DNA of 64,000 nt from Cellulophaga algicola DSM 14237 (GCF_000186265.1 NC_014934.1:124001-188000), one strand, 5' to 3'; positions 9,182 to 18,748 are shown, numbered from the stretch's first letter. Notes: a model not told the origin generated them from the letters alone. Program-made: numbers and translations.

Positions 9182-10144
9182 TTAAAGGGTAGCTCCTATT
9201 TTAATTCCTCCCCATTTATAAGCGTCCGCTTCTTCAAATTCTTTTGTAATTACAGAACGGGTGTATTCAAAATAAAGCGTTTTAGTTTTTAAAACAATTC
9301 CATAATTTAATTGCCCTGTAAATCGCTCTATATTCCCCGATGAAATAGTATAAGGGCTCTTCCTATTAAAAACCCCACCTTGTAACGTGGCATCATAGCC
9401 AATAACGTTTAAAACTGGTTGTGCATACCCATACATTCTAAAACCTTTTTTTTCTTTGGTAGGCGCAAAAGGAGTATGTATAACTCCAAATGTGGTATTA
9501 ACTCCAATAGCGCCACTGGTGAAAAGCGTTCCTACTTTAGCAGCCATAGTTGCTTGAAGTGAAAATAAATCTCGATACCTAACAAGCTGTTTTTCATATC
9601 CTACTTCATAATTAATTACGATATCATTTTTAATTTGATTTTGCCAACCTAAAGGAATTTTATTTCCGGTAGCTTTATGAATACCTACTTGCATTTTCTT
9701 ACCAAAAGCACCAGGTCCAATAAGTCCTAAACTAAAGGAAGAAGTGAATCTACTTTTTTTTACCACATTGCTAGCGATCATAAAGCTTTTAAGCGTAATA
9801 GCTGCCGCAAACGGTCTGTCTCCAAATTGAATATCAGGAAGTTGAAATTGCTGAGGAGTATACCCGATGTGTTCTACTGCTAGGCCGTAACGGATAGTAT
9901 CCTCTTTAGGTTTATAAAATAGATAGTTAACCGGATTATTCTCAAAAAAAGGAGCTACCAATTCAAAACTATAGCCTTGAGTATAGTTCTTATCACTAGA
10001 AGCGAAAAAATCATTATCATAATTAAATCTAAAGTAGTTCCTACTTTCAATATCCCGGAAGGATACTAAATTGTCTATTTTCTGAGCACTACCATACTGC
10101 AGAAATACAACCGAAATGACACAAATAATCAGCATACTTTTCAT
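9182..10144 (-). CDS. LpxR-type lipid A deacylase (DUF2219), outer membrane
   Basis: This 320-residue outer-membrane barrel has a signal peptide (cut near GSAQ). LpxR removes the 3'-acyloxyacyl group of lipid A at the cell surface. The family signatures are present: FNYDNDFFASSDKNYTQGY near residue 40 (the N-x-D active-site segment), GDRPFAAAI near 108, and LGLIGPGAFGKKMQVGIH near 145, which carries the expected catalytic His. The last residues end in an aliphatic/aromatic strand suited to barrel assembly. It is a single gene, on the opposite strand to both neighbours. Confidence 0.85.
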   Translation of the reverse strand: MKSMLIICVISVVFLQYGSAQKIDNLVSFRDIESRNYFRFNYDNDFFASSDKNYTQGYSFELVAPFFENNPVNYLFYKPKEDTIRYGLAVEHIGYTPQQFQLPDIQFGDRPFAAAITLKSFMIASNVVKKSRFTSSFSLGLIGPGAFGKKMQVGIHKATGNKIPLGWQNQIKNDIVINYEVGYEKQLVRYRDLFSLQATMAAKVGTLFTSGAIGVNTTFGVIHTPFAPTKEKKGFRMYGYAQPVLNVIGYDATLQGGVFNRKSPYTISSGNIERFTGQLNYGIVLKTKTLYFEYTRSVITKEFEEADAYKWGGIKIGATL

Positions 10145-10531
10145 ACAAGTCTATACGAGAAAAAGATGTCCTAGGTTCTGTTTTCAATAAAACTTAGAAG
10201 TATTTTCTTTTATTTTCCCCTTTTTACTTTATCTATTATGCGCAACCATATGCCATACCAAGCACTTATAATCTTTCTTAAATTAGACGTGAAAATTAAA
10301 ATGATAATGCATAGTAGTACATAAGGGGTCTTTAATTTAAATAATCTAAAGACCTAACAGTACTTGTAAAGAAGAAGACTTGATCGTTTTTTTATAGCAA
10401 TTTACAGCAGCAGCGCTAATTAATTTTTTTTTAAACCTACCTATTCAACCGCTACTCTAGATAAATAACAGAAAAAGGTGAATTTTTCTCTATTGTAGTT
10501 TTATCTTGGCATAACTACAAAATATTAAAAC
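10145..10531. other. Divergent intergenic region
   Basis: This AT-rich spacer lies between the divergent LpxR-like gene and the exported protein at 10532. No strong promoter match, repeat or open frame was seen. Confidence 0.35.
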
Positions 10532-11266
10532 ATGAAAACATCATTGACTTTACTTTTGATTTTTATTGCAACTACTAGCTCGGGTCAGGTTTACTTAGAA
10601 GACGGAAATTTTAATCTGAAAGATTTAGATTTTAATACTTTCGATTCTAAAGAATTCTATTCTAAATCGAGTAAAGCAGAATGGGCCGAGTATCACAAAA
10701 AGCGTAAATCTGATGTTTCTCCTATTTATTTTTTTCAATCTGAAGCAGACACGATAAACATAAATGGCAGCAATTTTGAGGTAGAAAACCCTTATGCCAT
10801 TCAATATAGACAAACAGCCGTTGCCGGTTCTAATACATGGGATGAGCGTTATAATATTGCTTTTTATGACGCTATTGAATTTGATGAATTAAATGTACTT
10901 ACCGATTTAGAAAATAATTTAATTTTGGTTTCTGTATCTGCAGAAGAAGTTGCTAATCAAAAAATTAGCACGCTAATTAACGCATTGAACCGTGAATACA
11001 GTCCTTTTAAATTGGCAGAATCGTCTGTAGGATTTTCTAGGTACAGCAATCGTAAATGGATCCTAGAGGATAAAATAATTTCATTAGTATCTGATGCTAA
11101 AATAGATTTTAAAAACGTAGTCTTAAGTGATGAAGCTAAAAAGGATATTTATAAAAACTCAGCAAATTTAAATGCTGTCTACTTATTTATATGCAAGAAA
11201 GTGTATTATGACCAAATCAAGAATATGAGTACGCGAATAGGTTTTATGTCAAAATTTGAAGATTAA
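10532..11266 (+). CDS. Exported protein of unknown function
   Basis: The 244-residue product has a signal peptide (KTSLTLLLIFIATTSSGQ). The mature part is mixed alpha/beta, with a run of Asp/Phe-rich repeats near residues 25-45 (NLKDLDFNTFDSKEFYSK) and a later helix pair. No family was recognised. It opens a run of same-strand exported unknowns reaching 17.5 kb, each with its own spacer, so a single operon is not certain. Confidence 0.65.
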   Translation: MKTSLTLLLIFIATTSSGQVYLEDGNFNLKDLDFNTFDSKEFYSKSSKAEWAEYHKKRKSDVSPIYFFQSEADTININGSNFEVENPYAIQYRQTAVAGSNTWDERYNIAFYDAIEFDELNVLTDLENNLILVSVSAEEVANQKISTLINALNREYSPFKLAESSVGFSRYSNRKWILEDKIISLVSDAKIDFKNVVLSDEAKKDIYKNSANLNAVYLFICKKVYYDQIKNMSTRIGFMSKFED

Positions 11267-11269
11267 TTA

Positions 11270-11297
11270 CCGTAATTTTAAAAGGAAAGAATTACGG
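11270..11297 (+). terminator. Weak hairpin after the exported protein gene
   Basis: CCGTAATT (11270-11277) pairs with AATTACGG (11290-11297). There is no clear T tract, so termination is uncertain. Confidence 0.3.
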
Positions 11298-11404
11298 ATG
11301 CGGTTTTACCGTGTTTTCAAACCATAAAAAAACCTTCATTACGGTGCTACTTTTAGTTTAGAACTAAGTCGTTTTTAAAATCAACCTTTTTCACTCCATA
11401 AAAA

Positions 11405-12523
11405 ATGAACTCTATTTCACACCAATTACATCAAAAAGAAAGTGGAAAATTATTAATTTTAACATTAACTAAAACCTCCTTAGTTTCTCAGTCTGGTAAA
11501 CGTGAGAAATTACGAACTACTCAAAAAGATTTTGACAGTCATGAAGATGCCTTAAAAGCGTTTACGAAAAAAGAATGGAAAGCCTTAAAAAAAGGCTTTA
11601 AGTATACAACGCAAGAAGCAGAAATAGGTGAACCCAGTTTACATCGGTATATTGGAGGTGGCTATACTGGGGCTTTATCATTTGAAGCTACCCCTAAGGG
11701 AATTTATACCTATAAAAACGATGATGAAAAGGATGTACTTATTTTAATTGATCCCCTTGGAGATACCCTAGAAGAAATAGCATTACCAAAGCAACTAGCT
11801 TGGTCTATTGCGTATAGTCCAAAGCGAAATGCTTTAATTCTAGATTTAGATCACTTTATTTATGCGTATGATATTAAAAACAATACGTTTAGGAATTTAG
11901 GTAGTAAAAAAAACAGTTTTACGAGCTTTATTGCTGTTGCCATAAATAGCATTGCTTTTGCAACAGATGACAATATATCCATTCAAAATAATCAGGACAA
12001 GCTAAGCTACAGTCAAAATTACGATACTGAGGTTATCAATGGAAACATTCCGTTTTGCGGCACCTTATCTAAGGATGGTAAATTATTAGCATTGCACACT
12101 AAAGTTGGCGAAATTCAGATAATAGCTGTAAATAGTGGCCTTACCGTACATACTATTAAAGCCGATTTTGAAATGATTGACCAAATGGAATTTAGTAAAG
12201 ACAATATTTTATTAATTGCACAAGAGCATTATGGTACATGGGGTATGCGCTATTTTGATCTTTCAAATACTAAAGAGCTTAAATTTCCTGCTTTAGAAAT
12301 CCCGGAATACACCAAAGAAGTAAGGAATTTCTGTTTCAGTCAAGACCAATCAAAGTTGGTTCTGGTTCAAAGAACTAGCGCCTATGTATTTGATTTTAAG
12401 GCTAAAAAATTCATTCACAGTTTTCCGCTAGCGCATGTGGTAAAAAGTTGTGAAATTAAATTTATAGAAGATAAGCTTGGTGTACGGACAGATTATGGGT
12501 GCTTTAGCCTTTATAAAGTATAA
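11405..12523 (+). CDS. WGR-like domain plus beta-propeller protein, cytoplasmic
   Basis: The 372-residue product has no signal peptide. Residues about 11-70 (GKLLILTLTKTSLVSQSGK ... DSHEDALKAFTKKEWKALKKGFKY) have the layout of a WGR domain: an initial strand, a glycine-rich turn, then a helix of the 'eeA...f...w..K.kkGY' type. The remainder is a repetitive beta-sheet region resembling WD40-like blades (LAWSIAYSPKRNALILD, FCGTLSKDGKLLALHT, MEFSKDNILLIAQ, NFCFSQDQSKLVLVQ). WGR domains bind nucleic-acid ends or proteins; the role here is unknown. Confidence 0.6.
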   Translation: MNSISHQLHQKESGKLLILTLTKTSLVSQSGKREKLRTTQKDFDSHEDALKAFTKKEWKALKKGFKYTTQEAEIGEPSLHRYIGGGYTGALSFEATPKGIYTYKNDDEKDVLILIDPLGDTLEEIALPKQLAWSIAYSPKRNALILDLDHFIYAYDIKNNTFRNLGSKKNSFTSFIAVAINSIAFATDDNISIQNNQDKLSYSQNYDTEVINGNIPFCGTLSKDGKLLALHTKVGEIQIIAVNSGLTVHTIKADFEMIDQMEFSKDNILLIAQEHYGTWGMRYFDLSNTKELKFPALEIPEYTKEVRNFCFSQDQSKLVLVQRTSAYVFDFKAKKFIHSFPLAHVVKSCEIKFIEDKLGVRTDYGCFSLYKV

Positions 12524-12621
12524 ACATATTATTTTAGTATTAACCATTAAGGACTAGAATTTCCCTTGCATAAAACAAGCTGTCCTTATACCTATGATTA
12601 AACTGATTAAAAAAATAACTA

Positions 12622-13287
12622 ATGAATAGAATTTTAGGAATCGCACTACTTTTTGCTCTAGGTATGTATAGTAGTCATGCTCAAAAAATGAATAGTATAG
12701 CTTTCATTCCCGAAGGTTATGTACTATCTGAAACGTATTATGGTGATCTAAATAAAGACGGACAAGAAGACTGTATGCTCATTATAAAAGGAACGAATGC
12801 TGCAAATGTGGTCATCAATAGGTTTGACCAAGAGGTAGATCGTAACCGAAGAGGAATTATAGTTTTATTCAAAAATGAAAATACCTATGAATTAGCGGAT
12901 AAAAACTATGACTGCTTTTATTCTGAAAATGAAGATGGAGGAGTTTATTATGCTCCAGAACTAGACATAACCACAGAAAGGTCTAACCTTATTATTCATT
13001 TTGCTCATGGCAGGTATGGGTATTGGAGGTACATTTTCAGACTTCAAGAATCAGCCTTTAAACTCATTGGGTATGATGCTAGCAGCAATCATGGCCCGAG
13101 AATAGATAGAGAAACTAGCATTAATTTTTTAACTAGGAAAAAATTAACTCGAATAAATACCAACCAAGATGCTGAAGGGGGTGATGAAGTTTTTGAGGAA
13201 ACTTGGGTGAAATTTAAACAAGATCAGCTATTTAAGCTTTCTGAAATTGAACACTTTGAAGACTTTGATATGGGAATAACATACTAA
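12622..13287 (+). CDS. Exported protein with FG-GAP/VCBS-like segment
   Basis: The 221-residue product has a signal peptide ending near SHAQ. Residues 33-52 (EGYVLSETYYGDLNKDGQED) give the D-x-N-x-D-G pattern of an FG-GAP/VCBS calcium-binding turn. Further on, IIHFAHGRYGYWRYIFRLQ and IGYDASSNHGPRIDRETS match a family of flavobacterial exported unknowns. No enzyme motif was seen. Confidence 0.65.
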   Translation: MNRILGIALLFALGMYSSHAQKMNSIAFIPEGYVLSETYYGDLNKDGQEDCMLIIKGTNAANVVINRFDQEVDRNRRGIIVLFKNENTYELADKNYDCFYSENEDGGVYYAPELDITTERSNLIIHFAHGRYGYWRYIFRLQESAFKLIGYDASSNHGPRIDRETSINFLTRKKLTRINTNQDAEGGDEVFEETWVKFKQDQLFKLSEIEHFEDFDMGITY

Positions 13288-13408
13288 ATCTAGGGATATA
13301 GAGTTTAATTTTTAGTACTCCATTTTTCTGTACACAGCACCTTAAGTATTTTTTCAACAATCGGAGTACTCCGATTAAAATATTGATTATATAACTAATT
13401 GAGCAGAA

Positions 13409-14254
13409 ATGAAACTAATAAAAAAGATATTATTCTTTATCTTCCTTTTAACATCCTTGTTATCTCCAGCCAAGAGTCATAATGATAAGATGCTTAAAAA
13501 AGTATTTCCTACACTAGCATCTACTATGAAAATTCAATATAGCAATGTTGTATCAGAAGGAAAAAAAGTACCTGTAAATTCTGGTAGTTTACAAATAACT
13601 GGCTATTCAAATATAAATTTTATAGCAGAAGAAGGGGTCTGTTTTGTTTCTAATGATCAATTTTTAGATGTTGTTGCTTTTACATATTATAAAAATATTG
13701 AAGTTAATAATGTCATGGCATTACATAATGTAAAAGAAACCTATTGTCATGCGCCCGTTTTTAATATTTCCAATTGTACTTATCTAACGTTTGATTATTA
13801 TATTGCAGATGGTAGCGGTCGCTATGGGTTTCATATTACTACTAATTCTGAGTCCATAAAAATAGTGAATACGACCATTACCAATTGCAGCACAAGTGCT
13901 ATATACGCCAGAAATAGCAGTATATTAATGGATAACGTACTCATTACCAAAAACACTTTGAGCAGCAGTATTTTTGACTTGGACAATGTTAAAATTAGTA
14001 TGAAAAACTCCGCTATCAAGGAAAATACAATAAATTATCAGGAGTATTTTCAAGTACAAAATTCGTCCCTGAAAATGACTAATGTTTTTATGGATATTAG
14101 ACTAAGCCCCAATAATTTTCATGGAGTTTTATTTCATAACAATACTACAGCTGAAGTAATCTTAAAGAATTCAACTATTAAAATAGAAAATGGCATCAAT
14201 CTCTATAGCGTTGTTCCACTTACATTAATCGACACAAAAATTAGTATAAATTAG
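13409..14254 (+). CDS. Exported right-handed parallel beta-helix-like protein
   Basis: The 281-residue product has a signal peptide (KLIKKILFFIFLLTSLLSP). From about residue 95 the chain repeats short strands ending in Asn/Ser/Thr turns (NISNCTYLTFDYY, IKIVNTTITNCSTSAIY, SSILMDNVLITKNTL, VKISMKNSAIKENTI), typical of a parallel beta-helix. Such folds occur in polysaccharide lyases and adhesins; no catalytic residues could be recognised, so no substrate is proposed. Confidence 0.65.
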   Translation: MKLIKKILFFIFLLTSLLSPAKSHNDKMLKKVFPTLASTMKIQYSNVVSEGKKVPVNSGSLQITGYSNINFIAEEGVCFVSNDQFLDVVAFTYYKNIEVNNVMALHNVKETYCHAPVFNISNCTYLTFDYYIADGSGRYGFHITTNSESIKIVNTTITNCSTSAIYARNSSILMDNVLITKNTLSSSIFDLDNVKISMKNSAIKENTINYQEYFQVQNSSLKMTNVFMDIRLSPNNFHGVLFHNNTTAEVILKNSTIKIENGINLYSVVPLTLIDTKISIN

Positions 14255-14293
14255 GAGATTTTTGCATATACTAGATAATCAGAACTTAATTCT

Positions 14294-15373
14294 ATGAAAC
14301 ACTACTGCACATTTATTATACTATACTTCATCTCTCAAGCTATCTCTTCTCAAGAGATAAACACTGCAGATTTTACTAGAATATCAGAACAACTAGTACA
14401 ACAATACCTTGAAACTAACTATTTAGATGATGAAAGTTTGGTTCAAAAAGATAGTTGTATTTATGATAATACCAATAGTTTTGCCCTATCCTGTATTTCT
14501 AGTTCTTGGGACCTTGAATGGATCTCTGATTTTAATGGAGATGGAATTAACGACCTCATCATCCAGATTACCGATGAAGGTTTAGGTGGTGGCGGTAATG
14601 CCTTTGGATATAGCTTTGAAATAGTAACTCTTGATAAAGAGAAAAACATAAAAGAAAGCTATTCCCTCTTCGGGGGTGGTAAAATGTCTTATGCTCTTTT
14701 AAGTATAGACCGTGTTTCCAATGGAAGAATCTATGCTACCTATGAGCAGAACCCTCATGGTTATGGTTTTCAAGAGGTAACTTATGACAACCAAAAACAG
14801 CTACCACTAGAATTCTACTTAGAAGGCCAAAATATTTTAGAAAAAAACTATACAAAATGTCCTATAGCAGAAATGAACAAGGATGTTTTCAAAAATGATT
14901 TAGATCTGGAAGTAAAAAGAAGATGTTTCATGGACGATTCTTTTAATATAGAGCAAACAGAACAACTGTACTTGAAAGACAATACACACTATTATGCAAG
15001 TATAACGGGCTGTGAAGACATCAATCTCTATTTTTCATATACCATTCCTTTTCAAAGTGCTCTTGAGAGCAATACCTCAGCCATTAAAAATGAATGGTTA
15101 AAACATATTCGCTTTTTAAAAGAACACACGCGGTACAAATCAGTCTTTACCGAATTACTCACCGAAATTATGCTACTAACCCCCGAGAATATAATTATTG
15201 GGGAATATGGCGGAGCAGACCATCCATTTGAGCTTTCTAATGATTGGAAATGCTTTTTATTTGTTTCAGGTAATGATGAACAAGGTAGTTTTATTACCGT
15301 AAGATTAGTCAAATCGGCCAACCCAGAACCTTTAGAGTTTTGGGAAGCCCTAGAAAAAAAAAGTGCACTATAA
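14294..15373 (+). CDS. Exported protein of unknown function
   Basis: The 359-residue product has a signal peptide (cut near AISSQ). A calcium-type turn DFNGDGINDLIIQ lies near residue 80, followed by a Gly-rich loop EGLGGGGNAFGYSF. The last 17 codons and the spacer after them are part of a near-identical block repeated at 18.0-18.6 kb. No family was recognised. It sits 77 nt upstream of the NTF2-like lipoprotein gene. Confidence 0.65.
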   Translation: MKHYCTFIILYFISQAISSQEINTADFTRISEQLVQQYLETNYLDDESLVQKDSCIYDNTNSFALSCISSSWDLEWISDFNGDGINDLIIQITDEGLGGGGNAFGYSFEIVTLDKEKNIKESYSLFGGGKMSYALLSIDRVSNGRIYATYEQNPHGYGFQEVTYDNQKQLPLEFYLEGQNILEKNYTKCPIAEMNKDVFKNDLDLEVKRRCFMDDSFNIEQTEQLYLKDNTHYYASITGCEDINLYFSYTIPFQSALESNTSAIKNEWLKHIRFLKEHTRYKSVFTELLTEIMLLTPENIIIGEYGGADHPFELSNDWKCFLFVSGNDEQGSFITVRLVKSANPEPLEFWEALEKKSAL

Positions 15374-15897
15374 TACTATGAATAGCATATAATTAAGGCC
15401 TACTGTAACAACTAAACTTTTAATTCGTCTTTTAAAAAACAAGACGACCTATGAGCGCCACCAAATTTTTATTGAGTATGGCACTACCCCTACTCTTTCT
15501 TTTATCATGCAAAGCCACCAAAACAGATGGCAATTCTCATACTATTCCTAAATACTCACCTATAGATGCTGCGCTACATCAAAGTATTGCAGCAATGGAT
15601 GCCACTTTCTTTGAGGCATATAACCAGTGCGATTTAGAAAAACAGGCTTCGATCTATTCCGATACTATAGAATTTTATCATGATAAAGGCGGATTGATGA
15701 CCTCTAAACAAGGAATTATTGATGGAACAAAAAAGAATATTTGTGGCAAAGTAACTAGAACCTTAGTAGAAGGTAGTATTGAAGTGTACCCCATTAAAGA
15801 CTATGGTGCTGTTGAAATAGGGTATCATAAATTCTATAACAATCAGGAACCAGATGCCCCATCTATTCCTAGTAAGTTTATAATTATGTGGCAACAT
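15324..15897 (+). repeat. Near-identical duplicated block, copy 1
   Basis: The block aligns without gaps to 18022-18595 (offset 2698) with about a dozen mismatches. It spans the 3' end of the gene before it, the intergenic spacer and most of the NTF2-like lipoprotein gene. Similarity drops sharply at both ends. Confidence 0.9.
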
Positions 15898-15942
15898 ACC
15901 CATAAGGAGTGGAAGATTACTAAAGTTATAAGCCTCCACTAG
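15451..15942 (+). CDS. NTF2-like (DUF4440-type) lipoprotein, copy 1
   Basis: The 163-residue product begins with a lipoprotein signal (LLFLLSCKATKTDG; Cys at about 20). The mature domain follows the SnoaL/NTF2-like plan: AAMDATFFEAYNQCDLEKQ, YSDTIEFYHDKGGLMTSKQG, a central helix and two closing strands ending KITKVISLH. Such small cone-shaped domains bind hydrophobic ligands or act as ketosteroid-isomerase-like enzymes. It is paralogous to the gene at 18149; the two differ mainly at residue 70 (His here, Asp there) and near residues 151-154. Confidence 0.8.
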   Translation: MSATKFLLSMALPLLFLLSCKATKTDGNSHTIPKYSPIDAALHQSIAAMDATFFEAYNQCDLEKQASIYSDTIEFYHDKGGLMTSKQGIIDGTKKNICGKVTRTLVEGSIEVYPIKDYGAVEIGYHKFYNNQEPDAPSIPSKFIIMWQHTHKEWKITKVISLH

Positions 15943-16250
15943 AGAAACATTCCTTCCGCTTTATACAACATCAATATTAAAAAAAACATATAACAAACTA
16001 TATATTTGTTTTTAAATCACAAGGATACATTAACCCATTTTAAGTGTTATCTTTAGTATCCTAACGAATAGAATCGTAAGTTGGGTGCTGTTTATACTAT
16101 CTAGTATCAGTATAATTTTTTCAATAAATTTACGGTTAAAAGGGTGTCAGTCTTATTCAGGTAATAGCAGCCTGAACCGGCTCTTAATCTTCTCTGGCAT
16201 TTTTGTTGCTCCTGCCAATTAGAAGGATTAAACTATAAAATAATAGGGCC
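15943..16250. other. Intergenic region with a promoter-like box
   Basis: TATCTTTA at 16048-16055 fits the -7 element at 7 of 8 positions, about 200 nt before the EF-hand lipoprotein. Nothing else was recognised. Confidence 0.3.
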
Positions 16251-16733
16251 ATGAGAATACTTAAAATTATAGGTTTATCCCTTATTATCATTTCTTTTGG
16301 CGCATGCAAAGATCCAAATAACAAGCTAAAAGAAGGCCCTAGAAGTCCTGGACCTAACGGACCTTTAAGTGCTTCTGACTTTAACCGAGATGGTACTGTT
16401 ACCAAAGCAAAAATGGATGAGTTTATTACTATGGGACCCGAAAGAAAAGTTGGTTTAGTAGCATATTTTGATGAATTTGATACTGATGCAAATGGTATTT
16501 TAAGCCCTAAAGAACTCCCCCTAGTAACTCCTCCTTTTGCATTTGATGGTACGGATGCTGATGGAGACGGGAGTGTATCAAAAAACGAAATGAAAACGTA
16601 TGTAAAAGATAGGCTTTACCGCCAAATGGGTTTAGAGGAGTTTTTTACGCTGATTGATACGGATCATAACTTAGAAATAACCCCTGCAGAGATGGAGGCT
16701 GCTCATAAAAACGGACAATTACCACATGAATAA
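16251..16733 (+). CDS. EF-hand calcium-binding lipoprotein
   Basis: The 160-residue product has a lipoprotein signal (IISFGACKDP). Four EF-hand loops follow: DFNRDGTVTKAKMDEF near 43, DTDANGILSPKEL near 80, DADGDGSVSKNEM near 104 and DTDHNLEITPAEM near 137. The Asp/Asn spacing supports calcium binding in most loops. It is probably anchored in the outer or inner membrane and faces the periplasm. It is flanked by unrelated lipoprotein genes. Confidence 0.88.
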   Translation: MRILKIIGLSLIIISFGACKDPNNKLKEGPRSPGPNGPLSASDFNRDGTVTKAKMDEFITMGPERKVGLVAYFDEFDTDANGILSPKELPLVTPPFAFDGTDADGDGSVSKNEMKTYVKDRLYRQMGLEEFFTLIDTDHNLEITPAEMEAAHKNGQLPHE

Positions 16734-16848
16734 CGAGGCATATTGTCTATGAAAGGCTTTTTATTACTTAAAAAACAAATGTTATTTTAAATACTTACTT
16801 TCATACGCTAGCGTTTAACCCATAGCAACTGCTTCTTAAAAACAAGTC

Positions 16849-17502
16849 ATGAAAAAATATATTGTCCATTTTCTGATTCAACTCCTAGTAGTTTTTTCCT
16901 GTTGCAATGCTCAATCCTCTAAAAGAGAAAAAGAAAAAATGAATAAAGAGGTCAGAGAATTGGTACGTTTAGGTAGAGATTCCATCATCCAACAAGCATT
17001 AACAGCTTTAGATAAAAAAGCTAGCCTAGCTAATTTTTCTACAACTAGCCTACAAACCAACGGTAAAGAAGTCTATGTGGTCTTTTCTAACTCAGTGCTC
17101 TACTTACCTATGAATTCTATCTTTAAATATATGATGGGCGTTAACCTTATGACGAACACACAGTTTTCTAATACCATTGCAAATCCAGAAGATTTTACAA
17201 GCACAGATGCTATTCCTATATACCAAGAAACGGAAGTCGCTAAGAAAAATATCACTTTTGTTCTAGAAGCCATTCCTAATTTAGATGCGTCTGACCTTAC
17301 TAATTTTAAAGGTACATTGATCATCCGTGAAAAAGAAGATCATTATGCGATTCGTGTAATTTCTGAAATGCAAGAATCTTGGTACAAAATAAATAAGGAT
17401 GCTGGAATTATGTATGACGAAGGGCATGCACATCTAGAACCCGAACCGTATATAGAAAGTGATGAACCAAAGTTTCAGGAAATACCTTTTAAAAACGAAT
17501 AG
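16849..17502 (+). CDS. Lipoprotein of unknown function
   Basis: The 217-residue product has a lipobox-like signal (LLVVFSCCNAQSS) followed by a Lys/Glu-rich helix (KREKEKMNKEVRELVRLGRD). The central part is beta-rich (GKEVYVVFSNSVLYLPMNSIF) and the C-terminus is acidic (EPEPYIESDEPKFQEIPF). No family was recognised. Confidence 0.65.
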   Translation: MKKYIVHFLIQLLVVFSCCNAQSSKREKEKMNKEVRELVRLGRDSIIQQALTALDKKASLANFSTTSLQTNGKEVYVVFSNSVLYLPMNSIFKYMMGVNLMTNTQFSNTIANPEDFTSTDAIPIYQETEVAKKNITFVLEAIPNLDASDLTNFKGTLIIREKEDHYAIRVISEMQESWYKINKDAGIMYDEGHAHLEPEPYIESDEPKFQEIPFKNE

Positions 17503-17776
17503 GTTCAATTCTTATTCCTCCTTTTTTTTATCAAACAAACAAGCTTAATGAGCGCCCTTAAGTACCTCTAAAAGGGTTAAACTTTAGGCTTTTTTTTAAA
17601 AATGAATTTAAATGTATTAGAAATTTTATATTTACAGTAACAAAGCGTCTAATACCTTGGTAATTGATTCCTTTTTACGTGCTGCAACTCGGCATGTATA
17701 CCTAAAGTTTTAAGGTATGGCTATTACAAATACAGGTATAGACTTCTTTTAAACAACTACAAAACAACGTATTATA

Positions 17777-18079
17777 ATGAAAACCTTAAGCGAACTTATA
17801 CACACAGAAGACCCTGGATGGGAATTAATTTCTGAATGGATAAAGGAAGCAACCAACAAGCTAGAAATTCTTCCTAAAAATAAGGAAGAAGCGGATAATG
17901 CACTCTACCTAACACAAGTAACTACCAGATCTCCTATGGGAGCAATACTGCATGAAACAGGTGGCATTTTGGTAGATCATGGTTGGATTCGGATTTTAGG
18001 CTCCGGTCATATAAAACTAAACAGAACCTTTAGAGTTTTGGGAAGCCCTAGAAAAAAAAAGTGCACTATAATCCTATGA
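17777..18079 (+). pseudogene. DUF2625 gene cut off at its 3' end by the duplicated block
   Basis: The first 82 or so residues match DUF2625 proteins well: MKTLSELIHTEDPGWELI, TNKLEILPKNKEEAD, LTQVTTRSPMGAILHETGG and WIRILGSGHIKL. At 18022 the gene runs straight into the block shared with 15324-15897, and the last 18 codons are an out-of-frame read of that block. DUF2625 proteins are usually above 200 residues, so more than half is missing. No remainder was found nearby, so the lost part was replaced rather than displaced. Confidence 0.85.
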
Positions 18080-18595
18080 ATAGCATATAATTAAGGCCTA
18101 CTGTAACAACTAAACTTTTAATTCGTCTTTTAAAAAACAAGACGACCTATGAGCACTACCAAATTTTTGTTGAGCATGGCACTACCCCTACTCTTTCTTT
18201 TATCTTGCAAAGCCACCAAAACAGATGGCAATTCTCATACTATTCCTAAATACTCTCCTATAGATGCTGCGCTACATCAAAGTATTGCAGCAATGGATGC
18301 CACTTTCTTTGAGGCATATAACCAGTGCGATTTAGAAAAACAGGCTTCGATCTATTCCGATACTATAGAGTTTTATGATGATAAAGGCGGATTGATGACC
18401 TCTAAACAAGGAATTATTGATGGAACAAAAAAGAATATTTGTGGCAAAGTAACTAGAACCTTAGTAGAAGGTAGTATTGAAGTGTATCCCATTAAAGACT
18501 ATGGTGCTGTTGAAATAGGGTACCATAAATTCTATAACAATCAGGAACCAGACGCCCCATCTATTCCTAGTAAGTTTATAATTATCTGGCAACAT
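18022..18595 (+). repeat. Near-identical duplicated block, copy 2
   Basis: This is the gapless counterpart of 15324-15897. Its left edge lies inside the DUF2625 gene. Its right edge lies about 45 nt before the stop codon of the second NTF2-like gene; past it the two genes differ at many bases but still encode nearly the same residues. Confidence 0.9.
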
Positions 18596-18640
18596 AGCAA
18601 GGATTCTTGGAAAATAACTAAGGTAATTAGCTTGCATTAA
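18149..18640 (+). CDS. NTF2-like (DUF4440-type) lipoprotein, copy 2
   Basis: The 163-residue product is a near twin of the product at 15451, with the same lipobox (FLLSCKATKTDG) and domain. Its final 15 residues (WQHSKDSWKITKVISLH) are encoded by clearly diverged codons compared with copy 1, although most residues agree. This points to an older paralogue pair whose bodies were later homogenised. The upstream spacer is also identical, so both copies should share expression signals. Confidence 0.8.
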   Translation: MSTTKFLLSMALPLLFLLSCKATKTDGNSHTIPKYSPIDAALHQSIAAMDATFFEAYNQCDLEKQASIYSDTIEFYDDKGGLMTSKQGIIDGTKKNICGKVTRTLVEGSIEVYPIKDYGAVEIGYHKFYNNQEPDAPSIPSKFIIIWQHSKDSWKITKVISLH

Positions 18641-18748
18641 TTCATCATAAAAAATTAAAACAACATGAGTTTCCTATCTTAGACTTTTTTAATCCCCTTA
18701 CACAAACACATCACCCTAAAAAAAGTATAAAAAATTTATCTCCTTAGA

